From Elusimicrobia bacterium CG06_land_8_20_14_3_00_38_11 (GTDB lineage: Bacteria > Elusimicrobiota > UBA8919): a DNA stretch of 7,111 nucleotides. The position numbers were made by a program, and so were the translations under genes. This document shows positions 1-5,531 of this stretch, piece after piece; position 1 is the first letter of the stretch, and the number at the start of each line of letters is the position of its first letter. The stretch lies in assembly GCA_002780205.1 (NCBI GenBank), contig PEVQ01000160.1, positions 1 through 7,111 on the forward strand, written 5' to 3'. The notes under the pieces are model-generated. The model was not told where the DNA came from. It made no database searches and saw only the letters and a program-made list of their open reading frames with translations.

Positions 1-27
1 GATTCTTCGCCTTCGGCTCAGAATGAC
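1..27. repeat. Solo inner arm of the composite palindromic element
   Basis: All 27 bases equal the inner left arm of copies A (945-971) and B (5404-5430). No opposing right arm follows within the 56 bases before the end of rpsB, so this is a half-copy, or the tip of an element extending off the left edge. It lies just downstream of rpsB, where tsf would usually begin. Confidence 0.75.
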
Positions 28-83
28 ATCCTTTTCATGTAAAGTATTTTATGCTCCCCTTAGTAATCCTTAATCCCGCCTTC

Positions 84-881
84 CTATTCTTTTACAATTT
101 CTTTTTCCTCCGTTATTGGTATTTCTTCATCGGAAGAAAATTTTTCCTCCGGCGATATATTTTGTCCGCCTGAGGACGACTGGACGGCTGCATCCTTAAT
201 AGCAGATTTACCTTCTATAACAGCATCCGCAACGACGCCTACAAGCAGTGATATGGATTTTATAGCGTCATCGTTTCCGGGAATACAATGGTCAACCGCA
301 TCGGGATCGCTATTTGTATCACAAACGGCAACTACCGGAATTTTAAGACGGCGGGCTTCCGCGATAACGGTTTTTTCATTAACGGGGTCCACGACAAATA
401 TGAGTCCGGGTAAGGACTGCATATTTTTAATTCCCGAAAGGGCGATGGACAGTTTTTTCATCTCCTTCGTTAAGACGGATATTTCTTTTTTCGGAAGTTT
501 TTCAAGAATACCGTCGGCTTTCATTTTTTCCAAATCATTAAGCCGTGCAATGTTTTTCTTGATGGTCTCAAAATTGGTCAAAGTACCGCCCAACCATCTG
601 GATACAACATAATTGGCGCCGCACCTTACCGCCTCATTTTTCACAATCTCCTGCGCCTGCTGTTTTGTCCCGACAAAAAGAACAGACGCACCTGCGGCAG
701 CAACATCTCGGACAAACTTGCATGACTTTTTTAACTCCTTCACCGTCTTGGCAAGGTCAATAATATGAATCTTGTTCCGGTGCCCGAAAATAAATTTTCC
801 CATTTTGGGATTCCACTGACTTGTCTGATGCCCGAAATGGACACCCGCCTCCAATAAACCCTTCATTGATACATTACTCAT
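84..881 (-). CDS. rpsB: 30S ribosomal protein S2
   Basis: S2 is a structural protein of the small ribosomal subunit, bound late in assembly and needed for S1 to join in bacteria that have S1. The product is 265 residues (E. coli S2 is about 241). Both family signatures are visible: the N-terminal block at residues 9-45 with GVHFGH and WNPKM, and the C-terminal block at 158-212 with PGLIFVVDP and the D-T-N-S-D-P run. WLGGTLTN is at 96-103. The last ~35 residues are a Ser/Glu-rich acidic tail, a variable part of the family. The start at 881 is chosen because MSNVSMKGLLEAG matches the family N-terminus and a strong GGAGG lies 6 nt upstream. The frame stays open to 1007, but that extension only translates an intergenic repeat. 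The gene ends in TAG. tsf usually follows rpsB; it does not start in the 83 bases left here, so it is either beyond the edge or elsewhere. Confidence 0.97.
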   Translation of the reverse strand: MSNVSMKGLLEAGVHFGHQTSQWNPKMGKFIFGHRNKIHIIDLAKTVKELKKSCKFVRDVAAAGASVLFVGTKQQAQEIVKNEAVRCGANYVVSRWLGGTLTNFETIKKNIARLNDLEKMKADGILEKLPKKEISVLTKEMKKLSIALSGIKNMQSLPGLIFVVDPVNEKTVIAEARRLKIPVVAVCDTNSDPDAVDHCIPGNDDAIKSISLLVGVVADAVIEGKSAIKDAAVQSSSGGQNISPEEKFSSDEEIPITEEKEIVKE

Positions 882-885
882 TTTC

Positions 886-893
886 ACCCTCCA
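886..893 (-). promoter_or_regulatory. Strong Shine-Dalgarno sequence fixing the rpsB start
   Basis: On the minus strand TGGAGGGTGAAAATG places GGAGG 6 nt before the ATG at 881. It lies in the few bases between the intergenic element and the gene, so it survived insertion of the element or was kept by selection. It decides against any start further upstream in the same open frame. Confidence 0.85.
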
Positions 894-895
894 TA

Positions 896-1080
896 AATTC
901 ACGAACAACACATCACGAATTTTGTCACGAATGTTCACGAATAAGATTCTTCGCCTTCGGCTCAGAATGACTGCTTTCGTAATGTCATGCTGAGTGAAAC
1001 GAAGCATCTCGCCTTTGCCGTTATTCGTGTCTTGTTCGTGATGTGTACCTTTATTCTATTCGTGTGCCTTTATTCGTGAT
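896..1080. repeat. Composite nested palindromic element, copy A
   Basis: The element fills the spacer upstream of rpsB. On the plus strand the outer left arm is a series of CACGAA(T/C)AA-like units (about 900-944). The inner left arm is 945-971 (GATTCTTCGCC...), followed by a 12-nt loop and the inner right arm at 984-1008 (GTCATGCTGAG...). The outer right arm (about 1021-1080) carries TTATTCGTG and TTCGTGATGTGT, both present in inverted form in the left arm. Inner arms pair imperfectly, with matching ends and a diverged middle. A 120-nt ungapped core (937-1056) matches copy B at 5396-5515 with 8 differences. Copy A has about 12 extra bases in its left arm, one extra CACGAA unit. No coding capacity is visible, so this is a REP- or MITE-like non-autonomous element rather than an IS. 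The inner-arm words resemble a GTCATTCTGAGC-type repeat that I recall as widespread in bacterial genomes. The right edge is uncertain by about 20 nt. Confidence 0.85.
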
Positions 1081-2066
1081 TTCTTTTTTATTTTCTCAAA
1101 TAATTTGAAAAAAATCAAGTAAAATCTGAAAAACATCCGGTTGAAAAATCCGCTTCTACTAACCCATTTCACAACTTTTATCGGCGTATTCTCTGATACG
1201 GTCACCTGCCCCACCACACCTGCGGCAAGGCGAACCATAATCGCAACGCCGTTTTTTGAATGTGTAATCTCATGAATTTTACACGGGATTGCAATTGCCC
1301 CGAAAATGTTTCTTCCGCCGATAAGACCGCTTAAATATTGCGATATCTCCCTTGTGTCATTAATAAGAACGGCAATTTCGTCGCCCGGCATAAGACGCCC
1401 GGCTTGTAATATAAAATCGCCGTCATAAGCAACCGGCATTACATCAATTTTAAGCAGGTCAACCAAACCGAAATCATATTCCTTGAATTCAAACTCCATC
1501 TGCGGAGGAAAAATTCTGTCGGATATCTTTTTGAATTGCGTGAGATTAAGTTCCTCATTTAAAATCTCAAAATTAACGGCGGATGTTTTCAGCGGCTCTC
1601 TTAATATGTCCTCCAAAATATCGGCAACTTCCATAATATTATTTTTTTTTACCGCAGTAAAAAAACTTTCGCTATATTCATCCAAAATTTCCTCCACGAT
1701 TTTTTTTTCTATACTCAGCGTGACGTCCTGCATACTTCCCGGCAAAAGTCGTGCCGTGTAAAGTTTTTTATCGTATTCGTACCAGTTCTGCTGCAAATCC
1801 GTTTCGTAAACTTTTGGATTATATGTTACGAGAGCACGCGTCCTTAAATGCCGACGATGATTTATATCCACGATTATCATAATCATTCCATAAAGATGCA
1901 CTCCATATGTGTAAAATTTACCTTTTACAACGACTATATCCTTAAGTAAATCAAATATCTTTGTTATGGATTTTGATATGTTGTAATTGCACGACTCAAG
2001 GGCAATCTGCGCCTGCCCCTCGTCGCAACCGGTTTCTTCCATAACTATTTTTATTTTTTCCTGCAT
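1056..2066 (-). CDS. Unrecognised protein with an N-terminal EF-Ts/UBA-like domain
   Basis: I cannot assign this 336-residue protein to a named family. Residues 4-40 look like a three-helix UBA/TS-N domain, as at the N-terminus of EF-Ts and in NAC-alpha: VMEETGCD, then QAQIALESCNYNI, then SKSITKIF. The region at 45-120 alternates hydrophobic and polar residues and is probably beta-rich, with a basic HRRHLRTR run at 70-77. Residues 115-185 look helical and charged. Residues 195-303 are again beta-like, with GRLMPGDE and GGRNIFGAIAIP. The C-terminus (307-329) is aromatic and basic (FFNRMFFRFYLIFF then KKK), which suggests an amphipathic membrane- or RNA-contacting helix. The ATG at 2066 has GAGG 7 nt upstream. 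The last residues (about SRIKAHE) and the TAG stop lie inside intergenic repeat copy A, so the native C-terminus may have been altered. Position just before rpsB suggests a translation- or ribosome-related role; this is inference only. No signal peptide is seen. Confidence 0.8.
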   Translation of the reverse strand: MQEKIKIVMEETGCDEGQAQIALESCNYNISKSITKIFDLLKDIVVVKGKFYTYGVHLYGMIMIIVDINHRRHLRTRALVTYNPKVYETDLQQNWYEYDKKLYTARLLPGSMQDVTLSIEKKIVEEILDEYSESFFTAVKKNNIMEVADILEDILREPLKTSAVNFEILNEELNLTQFKKISDRIFPPQMEFEFKEYDFGLVDLLKIDVMPVAYDGDFILQAGRLMPGDEIAVLINDTREISQYLSGLIGGRNIFGAIAIPCKIHEITHSKNGVAIMVRLAAGVVGQVTVSENTPIKVVKWVSRSGFFNRMFFRFYLIFFKLFEKIKKKSRIKAHE

Positions 2067-2104
2067 AATACATCCTCAAAGTCAAAGGCATAATGTCAAA
2101 TTTA

Positions 2105-2167
2105 GCCACTGAATGTCACAGAAGTTCACAGAAGTTTTTTCTGTGTTATTTCTGTGTACTCCTGTGG
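2105..2167. repeat. Inverted repeat of CACAGAA-type units
   Basis: The left arm, about 30 nt at 2105-2134, starts GCCACTGAATG and continues with CACAGAAGTT units. The right arm, ending at 2167, is its approximate reverse complement (reverse complement starts GCCACAGGAG, then CACAGAAAT). Only a few T residues separate the arms, so a long hairpin can form in either strand. The architecture resembles the CACGAATAA elements in the other spacers, but the sequence is different. The 18 bases from 2104 match the right edge of the window (7094-7111) at 15 positions, so the family has at least two members here. Confidence 0.7.
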
Positions 2168-2183
2168 CGCCTTTGTAATTCAT

Positions 2184-2205
2184 TAGCCACTGAAGCACTG
2201 AAAAA
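2184..2205. repeat. Short GCCACTGAAGCACTGAA repeat fragment
   Basis: TTAGCCACTGAAGCACTGAA begins with the same TAGCCACTGAA word as the inverted repeat at 2105, but it stops after two CACTGAA units and has no opposing arm. It looks like a solo or truncated member of that repeat family. Confidence 0.5.
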
Positions 2206-2229
2206 AATTCAACATTTTCGTCCACTCTT

Positions 2230-2257
2230 TTCATATTTATTTTGACAGTACCGTCAA
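2230..2257 (-). promoter_or_regulatory. Possible promoter and palindromic operator upstream of the unknown gene
   Basis: On the minus strand TTGACG (2257-2252) is followed after 16 nt by TATGAA (2235-2230): a good -35 and a weak -10 match. TTTGACAGTACCGTCAAA (2241-2258, plus strand) is an 18-bp near-perfect palindrome with one mismatched pair, and it covers the -35 box and part of the spacer. If this is a promoter for the gene at 1056-2066, the palindrome is in the right place for a repressor. The leader would be about 155 nt and would contain the 2105-2167 hairpin. A chance match in AT-rich DNA is a real alternative. Confidence 0.3.
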
Positions 2258-2264
2258 AGGCATT

Positions 2265-2292
2265 CACCACAGAGAACACAGAGAACACAGAG
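2265..2292. repeat. Tandem CACAGAGAA repeat
   Basis: CACCACAGAGAA is followed by two further perfect or near-perfect 9-nt CACAGAGAA units. It is followed by AATTCT words at 2294, 2300 and 2308. The array lies 30 nt downstream of the xerC stop. The units are too short, with no unique spacers, for CRISPR. This is a simple intergenic repeat of the same CAC-plus-purine style as its neighbours. Confidence 0.65.
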
Positions 2293-2321
2293 TAATTCTA
2301 ATTCTCTAATTCTCTTTGTCT

Positions 2322-3215
2322 TTATGCCCGCGGATGAACTTTGTCATAAATTTTTTTCATCATCTGGCTGGTTACATGAGTGTAAATTTGAGTCGTAGCA
2401 AGATTCTTATGTCCTAACATTTCCTGAACGCTTCTTAGATCGCATCCGTTATCAAGAAGATGGGTGGCGAATGTGTGTCTCAACGAATGGGGTGTGATTT
2501 TTTTTGTGATGCCTGCTTTTTTAAGATATTTTTTCAGCATTTTCTGGATGCATCTTGCCGATAACTTTTGTAATTTATTCCCGGCAAACAAAACAGCGGA
2601 AGAATCGTTGCGCATTTTCAGATATTTTCTTATAATATCAAGAGCAATATCACCGACGGGAACAAGCCGCTGCTTCCCCCCCTTGCCCATAACTTTAACC
2701 GTGCCTGAAAAATAATCAACATCGGTCTTACTCAGAGTTGTAAGTTCCGAAATTCTTAATCCCGAAGAATACAATAATTCCAAAATTGCCCTGTCTCTTA
2801 ATCCGGAAATTTTTGAAGTATCCGTAGAGGACAGAATGAGATTAATTTCGCCGACGGTTAAAAAATTCGGGAGATGTTTTTCTGCCTTCGGAGTAAGCAC
2901 AAAATCCATCGGCGATATGATAAGCACTTTGCATTTAACAAGAAAATTGAAAAATCCCCTTAATGCCGCAATCTTTCTTATTATGCTGGATTTTTTTTCA
3001 ACCGGCTGAAGAACATTCGCCAGATAATCCCTGACGGTGAATTTATCAACATTTTTTATATTGAGGTTTTTTATCTGTAAAAACCTGCTGAATTGTTCTA
3101 TATCCCGACGGTAAGCAAGAGCGGTATTTTCCGAGATGTTTTTTTGAATCTTCAAAAACTGTATGAACTTTTCTATATTTTCAAACAATTGTTCCTGATT
3201 TTTCAGTTGCTTCAT
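2322..3215 (-). CDS. xerC: Tyrosine site-specific recombinase, XerC/XerD family
   Basis: Xer recombinases resolve chromosome dimers at dif during division by strand exchange through a 3'-phosphotyrosine. The protein has about 297 residues, normal for the family. An N-terminal SAM-like core-binding domain (about 14-95, with NTALAYRRDI) precedes the catalytic domain (about 115-295). Counting from the upstream ATG at 3218, all catalytic residues are present: R155 (SGLRISEL), K179 (GKGGKQR), H244 and R247 (HSLRHTFATH), H270 (LGHKN) and Y279 (TQIYTH). The ATG at 3215 is preferred because AAAGGA ends 4 nt before it but only 1 nt before the adjacent ATG at 3218. The start lies inside the end of topA (35-nt overlap), so the two are probably co-translated. 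XerC is preferred over XerD because topA-xerC adjacency matches codV in Bacillus. Sequence alone does not separate the two, and integron- or phage-type integrases are unlikely. Confidence 0.92.
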   Translation of the reverse strand: MKQLKNQEQLFENIEKFIQFLKIQKNISENTALAYRRDIEQFSRFLQIKNLNIKNVDKFTVRDYLANVLQPVEKKSSIIRKIAALRGFFNFLVKCKVLIISPMDFVLTPKAEKHLPNFLTVGEINLILSSTDTSKISGLRDRAILELLYSSGLRISELTTLSKTDVDYFSGTVKVMGKGGKQRLVPVGDIALDIIRKYLKMRNDSSAVLFAGNKLQKLSARCIQKMLKKYLKKAGITKKITPHSLRHTFATHLLDNGCDLRSVQEMLGHKNLATTQIYTHVTSQMMKKIYDKVHPRA

Positions 3216-5352
3216 CATTTCCTTTGTCTATATTTTTTGTATTTTTGCATTCGGGATAACCGCTACACGCGAGAAATTTCCCTCGGCGACCCGATTTTAC
3301 CAACATTGGTCTGCCGCATTTTTCGCATACCTCATCCGATTTTTCGGGAATAATTTTTTTACCTTCTTTGTCCAAAGACATTGTATTTCTGCATTCGGGA
3401 TAACCGCTGCAGGCGAGAAATTTTCCGCGACGACCTGATTTTATTAACATCGGTTTTCCACATTTTTCGCAGATTTCGTTGCTTTTTTCCGGAACAATTT
3501 TTTTTCCGTCCTTATCAAGTGGAATGGTGTTTTTGCATTTCGGGAAATTTGAACAAGCCATAAATTTTCCAAACCGGCCATCGCGTATAACCATCGGAGA
3601 ACCGCATTTTGAACATTTCTCGTCGGTCTCAATGACTTTTTTGACATTTTCCATATTTGATTTTGCGATGTTGAGCGTTTTAGCGAAAGGGGTATAGAAA
3701 TCCGACAACATTTTTGACCATTCAATTTTACCTTCAGCAATCTTATCAAGTTTTTCTTCCATTTCCGCAGTAAAATTCAAGTCAATAATTTCAGGAAAAT
3801 ATTTTTTTAGAATATCCATTACGGTAAAACCGACTTCCTGCGGAACAAATTTCATTTTTTCAATTTGCACATATCCCCTGTTTTTAAGCGTTGAAACGGT
3901 CGGTGCGTATGTTGACGGCCTTCCTATGCCGCGTTCTTCAAGTGTTTTTATCAGGGATGCCTCGTTATATCTCGGCGGGGGGTCGGTAAAATGCTGCTTC
4001 GGAATGAGTTTTTCCGATACAAGTTTATCCTCTTCATTTATATCCGGCAACATTGAATCCTGCAAATCTTCCGGATAAATTTTCAGATAGCCGTCAAATT
4101 TTACTGATGAACCGGTTGCGTGAAAAATATAATCTTTTACCTTTATATCAACAGTTACAGTATTTATCATAGCCGACGACATCTGGCTGGCGACAAATCT
4201 CAACCAGATAAGTTCATAAAGTTTTTTTTCATCGGTTTCAAGTTTTAATGTCTGAGAGGTTTTCGCCACATCTGTCGGTCTAATTGCTTCGTGTGCCTCT
4301 TGCGCCGATTTGCTTTTTGTTTTGTAAATGCGTATTTTCGTCGGAAGATATTCTTTGCCGAAATTTTTATTGATATACTCGGATGCTTGTTTTTGTGCAA
4401 CTTTTGACAAATCCAAAGAATCGGTTCTCATATAAGTAATAAGTCCGTTTTCATATAATTTTTGTGCGATAGCCATCGTCCTGTTTGAACTGAACCCCAA
4501 TTTATTGACCGCATCTCTTTGAAGTGTGGATGTCATAAACGGCGGCAACGGATTTTTTATTCTTTCGCTTTTTACAACCTTCGAGACAACAAATTCGCCG
4601 CCTTTTAGAGCGTCAATTATTTTTTTTGCCTCCGCTTCCGTTTTTATTGATGTCGTTTTTACAGTGTACTTTTCTGCGAATAACTGATAGGCGGTTGAAG
4701 CATAGTATTTTTTCCCGCCGTTAGAAATTAAATCCGCATTGAAGGACTGACCGTTTTTGTTAAGTTGAGATGAAATGGTCCAATACTCCTGCCCGGTGAA
4801 ATTTTTGATTTCATTTTCCCGTTCAATAATAAGACGGAGCGTAACCGACTGCACCCTTCCCGCCGAAAGTCCTTTTCGGACATTTTTTCCTAAAAGCGGA
4901 CTTATTTGATACCCGACGAGACGGTCCAAAATTCTTCTTGACTGCTGGGCATCAACAAGATTTAAGTCAAGCGGACGCGGATTTTTTATTGCGTCCTCAA
5001 TCGCCGACTTGGTAATTTCATGAAAAACAATTCTTTTTATTTTTTTCACCTCAAGACCGCTTGCCGAGGTAATATGCCATCCGATTGCCTCACCCTCACG
5101 GTCATAATCGGTCGCTATGAATACATCGTTTGCCGACTGGACGGCAGAAATTATTTTTTTCATCGTATCTTCCTTGCCGGGAAGAATCTGATATGTCGGT
5201 TGAAAGTTTTTTTTTATGTCCACGCCAAGTGTTCTCTGCGGCAAATCACGGATGTGACCCATTGAGGCGATAACGGTAAATTTTCCTTTCAGAAAACCTG
5301 TTATCATCTTTGCTTTAGTAGGCGACTCAACAATTACAAGCGGATTTTTCAT
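3181..5352 (-). CDS. topA: DNA topoisomerase I (type IA)
   Basis: TopA relaxes negative supercoils by cutting one strand through a 5'-phosphotyrosine. The protein has 723 residues from the ATG at 5352. In that numbering the TOPRIM domain is at 1-140, with VESPTKAK (E9) and DYDREGE (D82, D84, E88) as Mg-binding residues. The catalytic tyrosine is Y307 in LITYMRTDS, and SAQEAHEAIRPT lies at about 349-360. Three four-cysteine zinc ribbons close the protein (C580-C606, C628-C654, C676-C702), spaced exactly 48 residues apart; the second and third are nearly identical. An in-frame GTG at 5364 would add four residues, but MKNPLVIVESP is the usual family start. Neither start has a Shine-Dalgarno sequence. 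Repeat copy B ends 13 nt upstream of the ATG, so the leader is largely repeat DNA. The 3' end overlaps xerC. Confidence 0.97.
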   Translation of the reverse strand: MKNPLVIVESPTKAKMITGFLKGKFTVIASMGHIRDLPQRTLGVDIKKNFQPTYQILPGKEDTMKKIISAVQSANDVFIATDYDREGEAIGWHITSASGLEVKKIKRIVFHEITKSAIEDAIKNPRPLDLNLVDAQQSRRILDRLVGYQISPLLGKNVRKGLSAGRVQSVTLRLIIERENEIKNFTGQEYWTISSQLNKNGQSFNADLISNGGKKYYASTAYQLFAEKYTVKTTSIKTEAEAKKIIDALKGGEFVVSKVVKSERIKNPLPPFMTSTLQRDAVNKLGFSSNRTMAIAQKLYENGLITYMRTDSLDLSKVAQKQASEYINKNFGKEYLPTKIRIYKTKSKSAQEAHEAIRPTDVAKTSQTLKLETDEKKLYELIWLRFVASQMSSAMINTVTVDIKVKDYIFHATGSSVKFDGYLKIYPEDLQDSMLPDINEEDKLVSEKLIPKQHFTDPPPRYNEASLIKTLEERGIGRPSTYAPTVSTLKNRGYVQIEKMKFVPQEVGFTVMDILKKYFPEIIDLNFTAEMEEKLDKIAEGKIEWSKMLSDFYTPFAKTLNIAKSNMENVKKVIETDEKCSKCGSPMVIRDGRFGKFMACSNFPKCKNTIPLDKDGKKIVPEKSNEICEKCGKPMLIKSGRRGKFLACSGYPECRNTMSLDKEGKKIIPEKSDEVCEKCGRPMLVKSGRRGKFLACSGYPECKNTKNIDKGNDEATEKSGTIV
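3193..3624 (-). repeat. Three tandem zinc-ribbon units within topA
   Basis: The 3' end of topA encodes three C-X2-C...C-X5-C units with a 144-bp period. In units 2 and 3, 27 of the first 32 residues are identical and the five changes are conservative (N/D, I/V, K/R, I/V, R/K). Unit 1 is more diverged. The pattern points to an older duplication followed by a younger one or by gene conversion. In the family these domains bind single-stranded DNA and RNA polymerase. Confidence 0.8.
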
Positions 5353-5365
5353 ATTTTGTTTCACA

Positions 5366-5530
5366 AATTACACGAATAACACATTACGAATGTTTACGAA
5401 TAAGATTCTTCGCCTTCGGCTCAGAATGACTGCTTCTGTGGTGTCATGCTGAGTGAAACGAAGCATCCCGTCTTTGCCGTTATTCGTGTCTTGTTCGCGA
5501 TGTGTGCCTTTATTCGTGTTTAATTCGTGT
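5366..5530. repeat. Composite nested palindromic element, copy B
   Basis: This copy fills the dprA-topA spacer in the same orientation as copy A. The inner left arm is 5404-5430, the loop 5431-5442 and the inner right arm 5443-5467. Outer arms of CACGAATAA (left) and TTATTCGTG (right) units reach about 5366 and 5530. The core is 112/120 identical to copy A. Transcribed from the minus strand, the inner arms could fold into a hairpin, but no U-run follows, so a classical terminator is not supported. The dprA stop codon lies at its right edge and the topA start is 13 nt beyond its left edge. Confidence 0.85.
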
Positions 5531-5531
5531 A

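Noticed and set aside
253..612. Plus-strand open frame of 119 codons opposite rpsB
   Set aside because: It is antisense to a highly conserved ribosomal protein gene and gives a Ser/Phe-rich product typical of a reverse-strand shadow.
945..1008. Rho-independent terminator in the inner hairpin of the palindromic element
   Set aside because: The stem is imperfect and no U-run follows on either strand, so only a general hairpin is supported.
1840..1870. PilZ-type RxxxR motif in the unknown protein (HRRHLRTR, residues 70-77)
   Set aside because: The second PilZ motif (D/N-x-S-x-x-G) is not found at a suitable distance, so c-di-GMP binding is not supported.
2082..2288. 68-codon minus-strand open frame between xerC and the unknown gene
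   Set aside because: It is made almost entirely of intergenic repeats (it begins in the CACAGAGAA array and crosses the CACAGAA hairpin), has no domain-like sequence, and no ribosome binding site was recognised.
2265..2292. CRISPR-like short repeats
   Set aside because: Nine-nt units repeat directly with no unique spacers, and no cas gene is nearby.
2322..3215. Phage or integron integrase rather than housekeeping Xer
   Set aside because: Length, N-terminal domain and overlap with topA all fit Xer, and there is no att site, tRNA or phage gene nearby.
3444..3749. 101-codon minus-strand open frame inside topA
   Set aside because: It is in another frame of the zinc-ribbon region, whose topA reading contains all the conserved cysteines.
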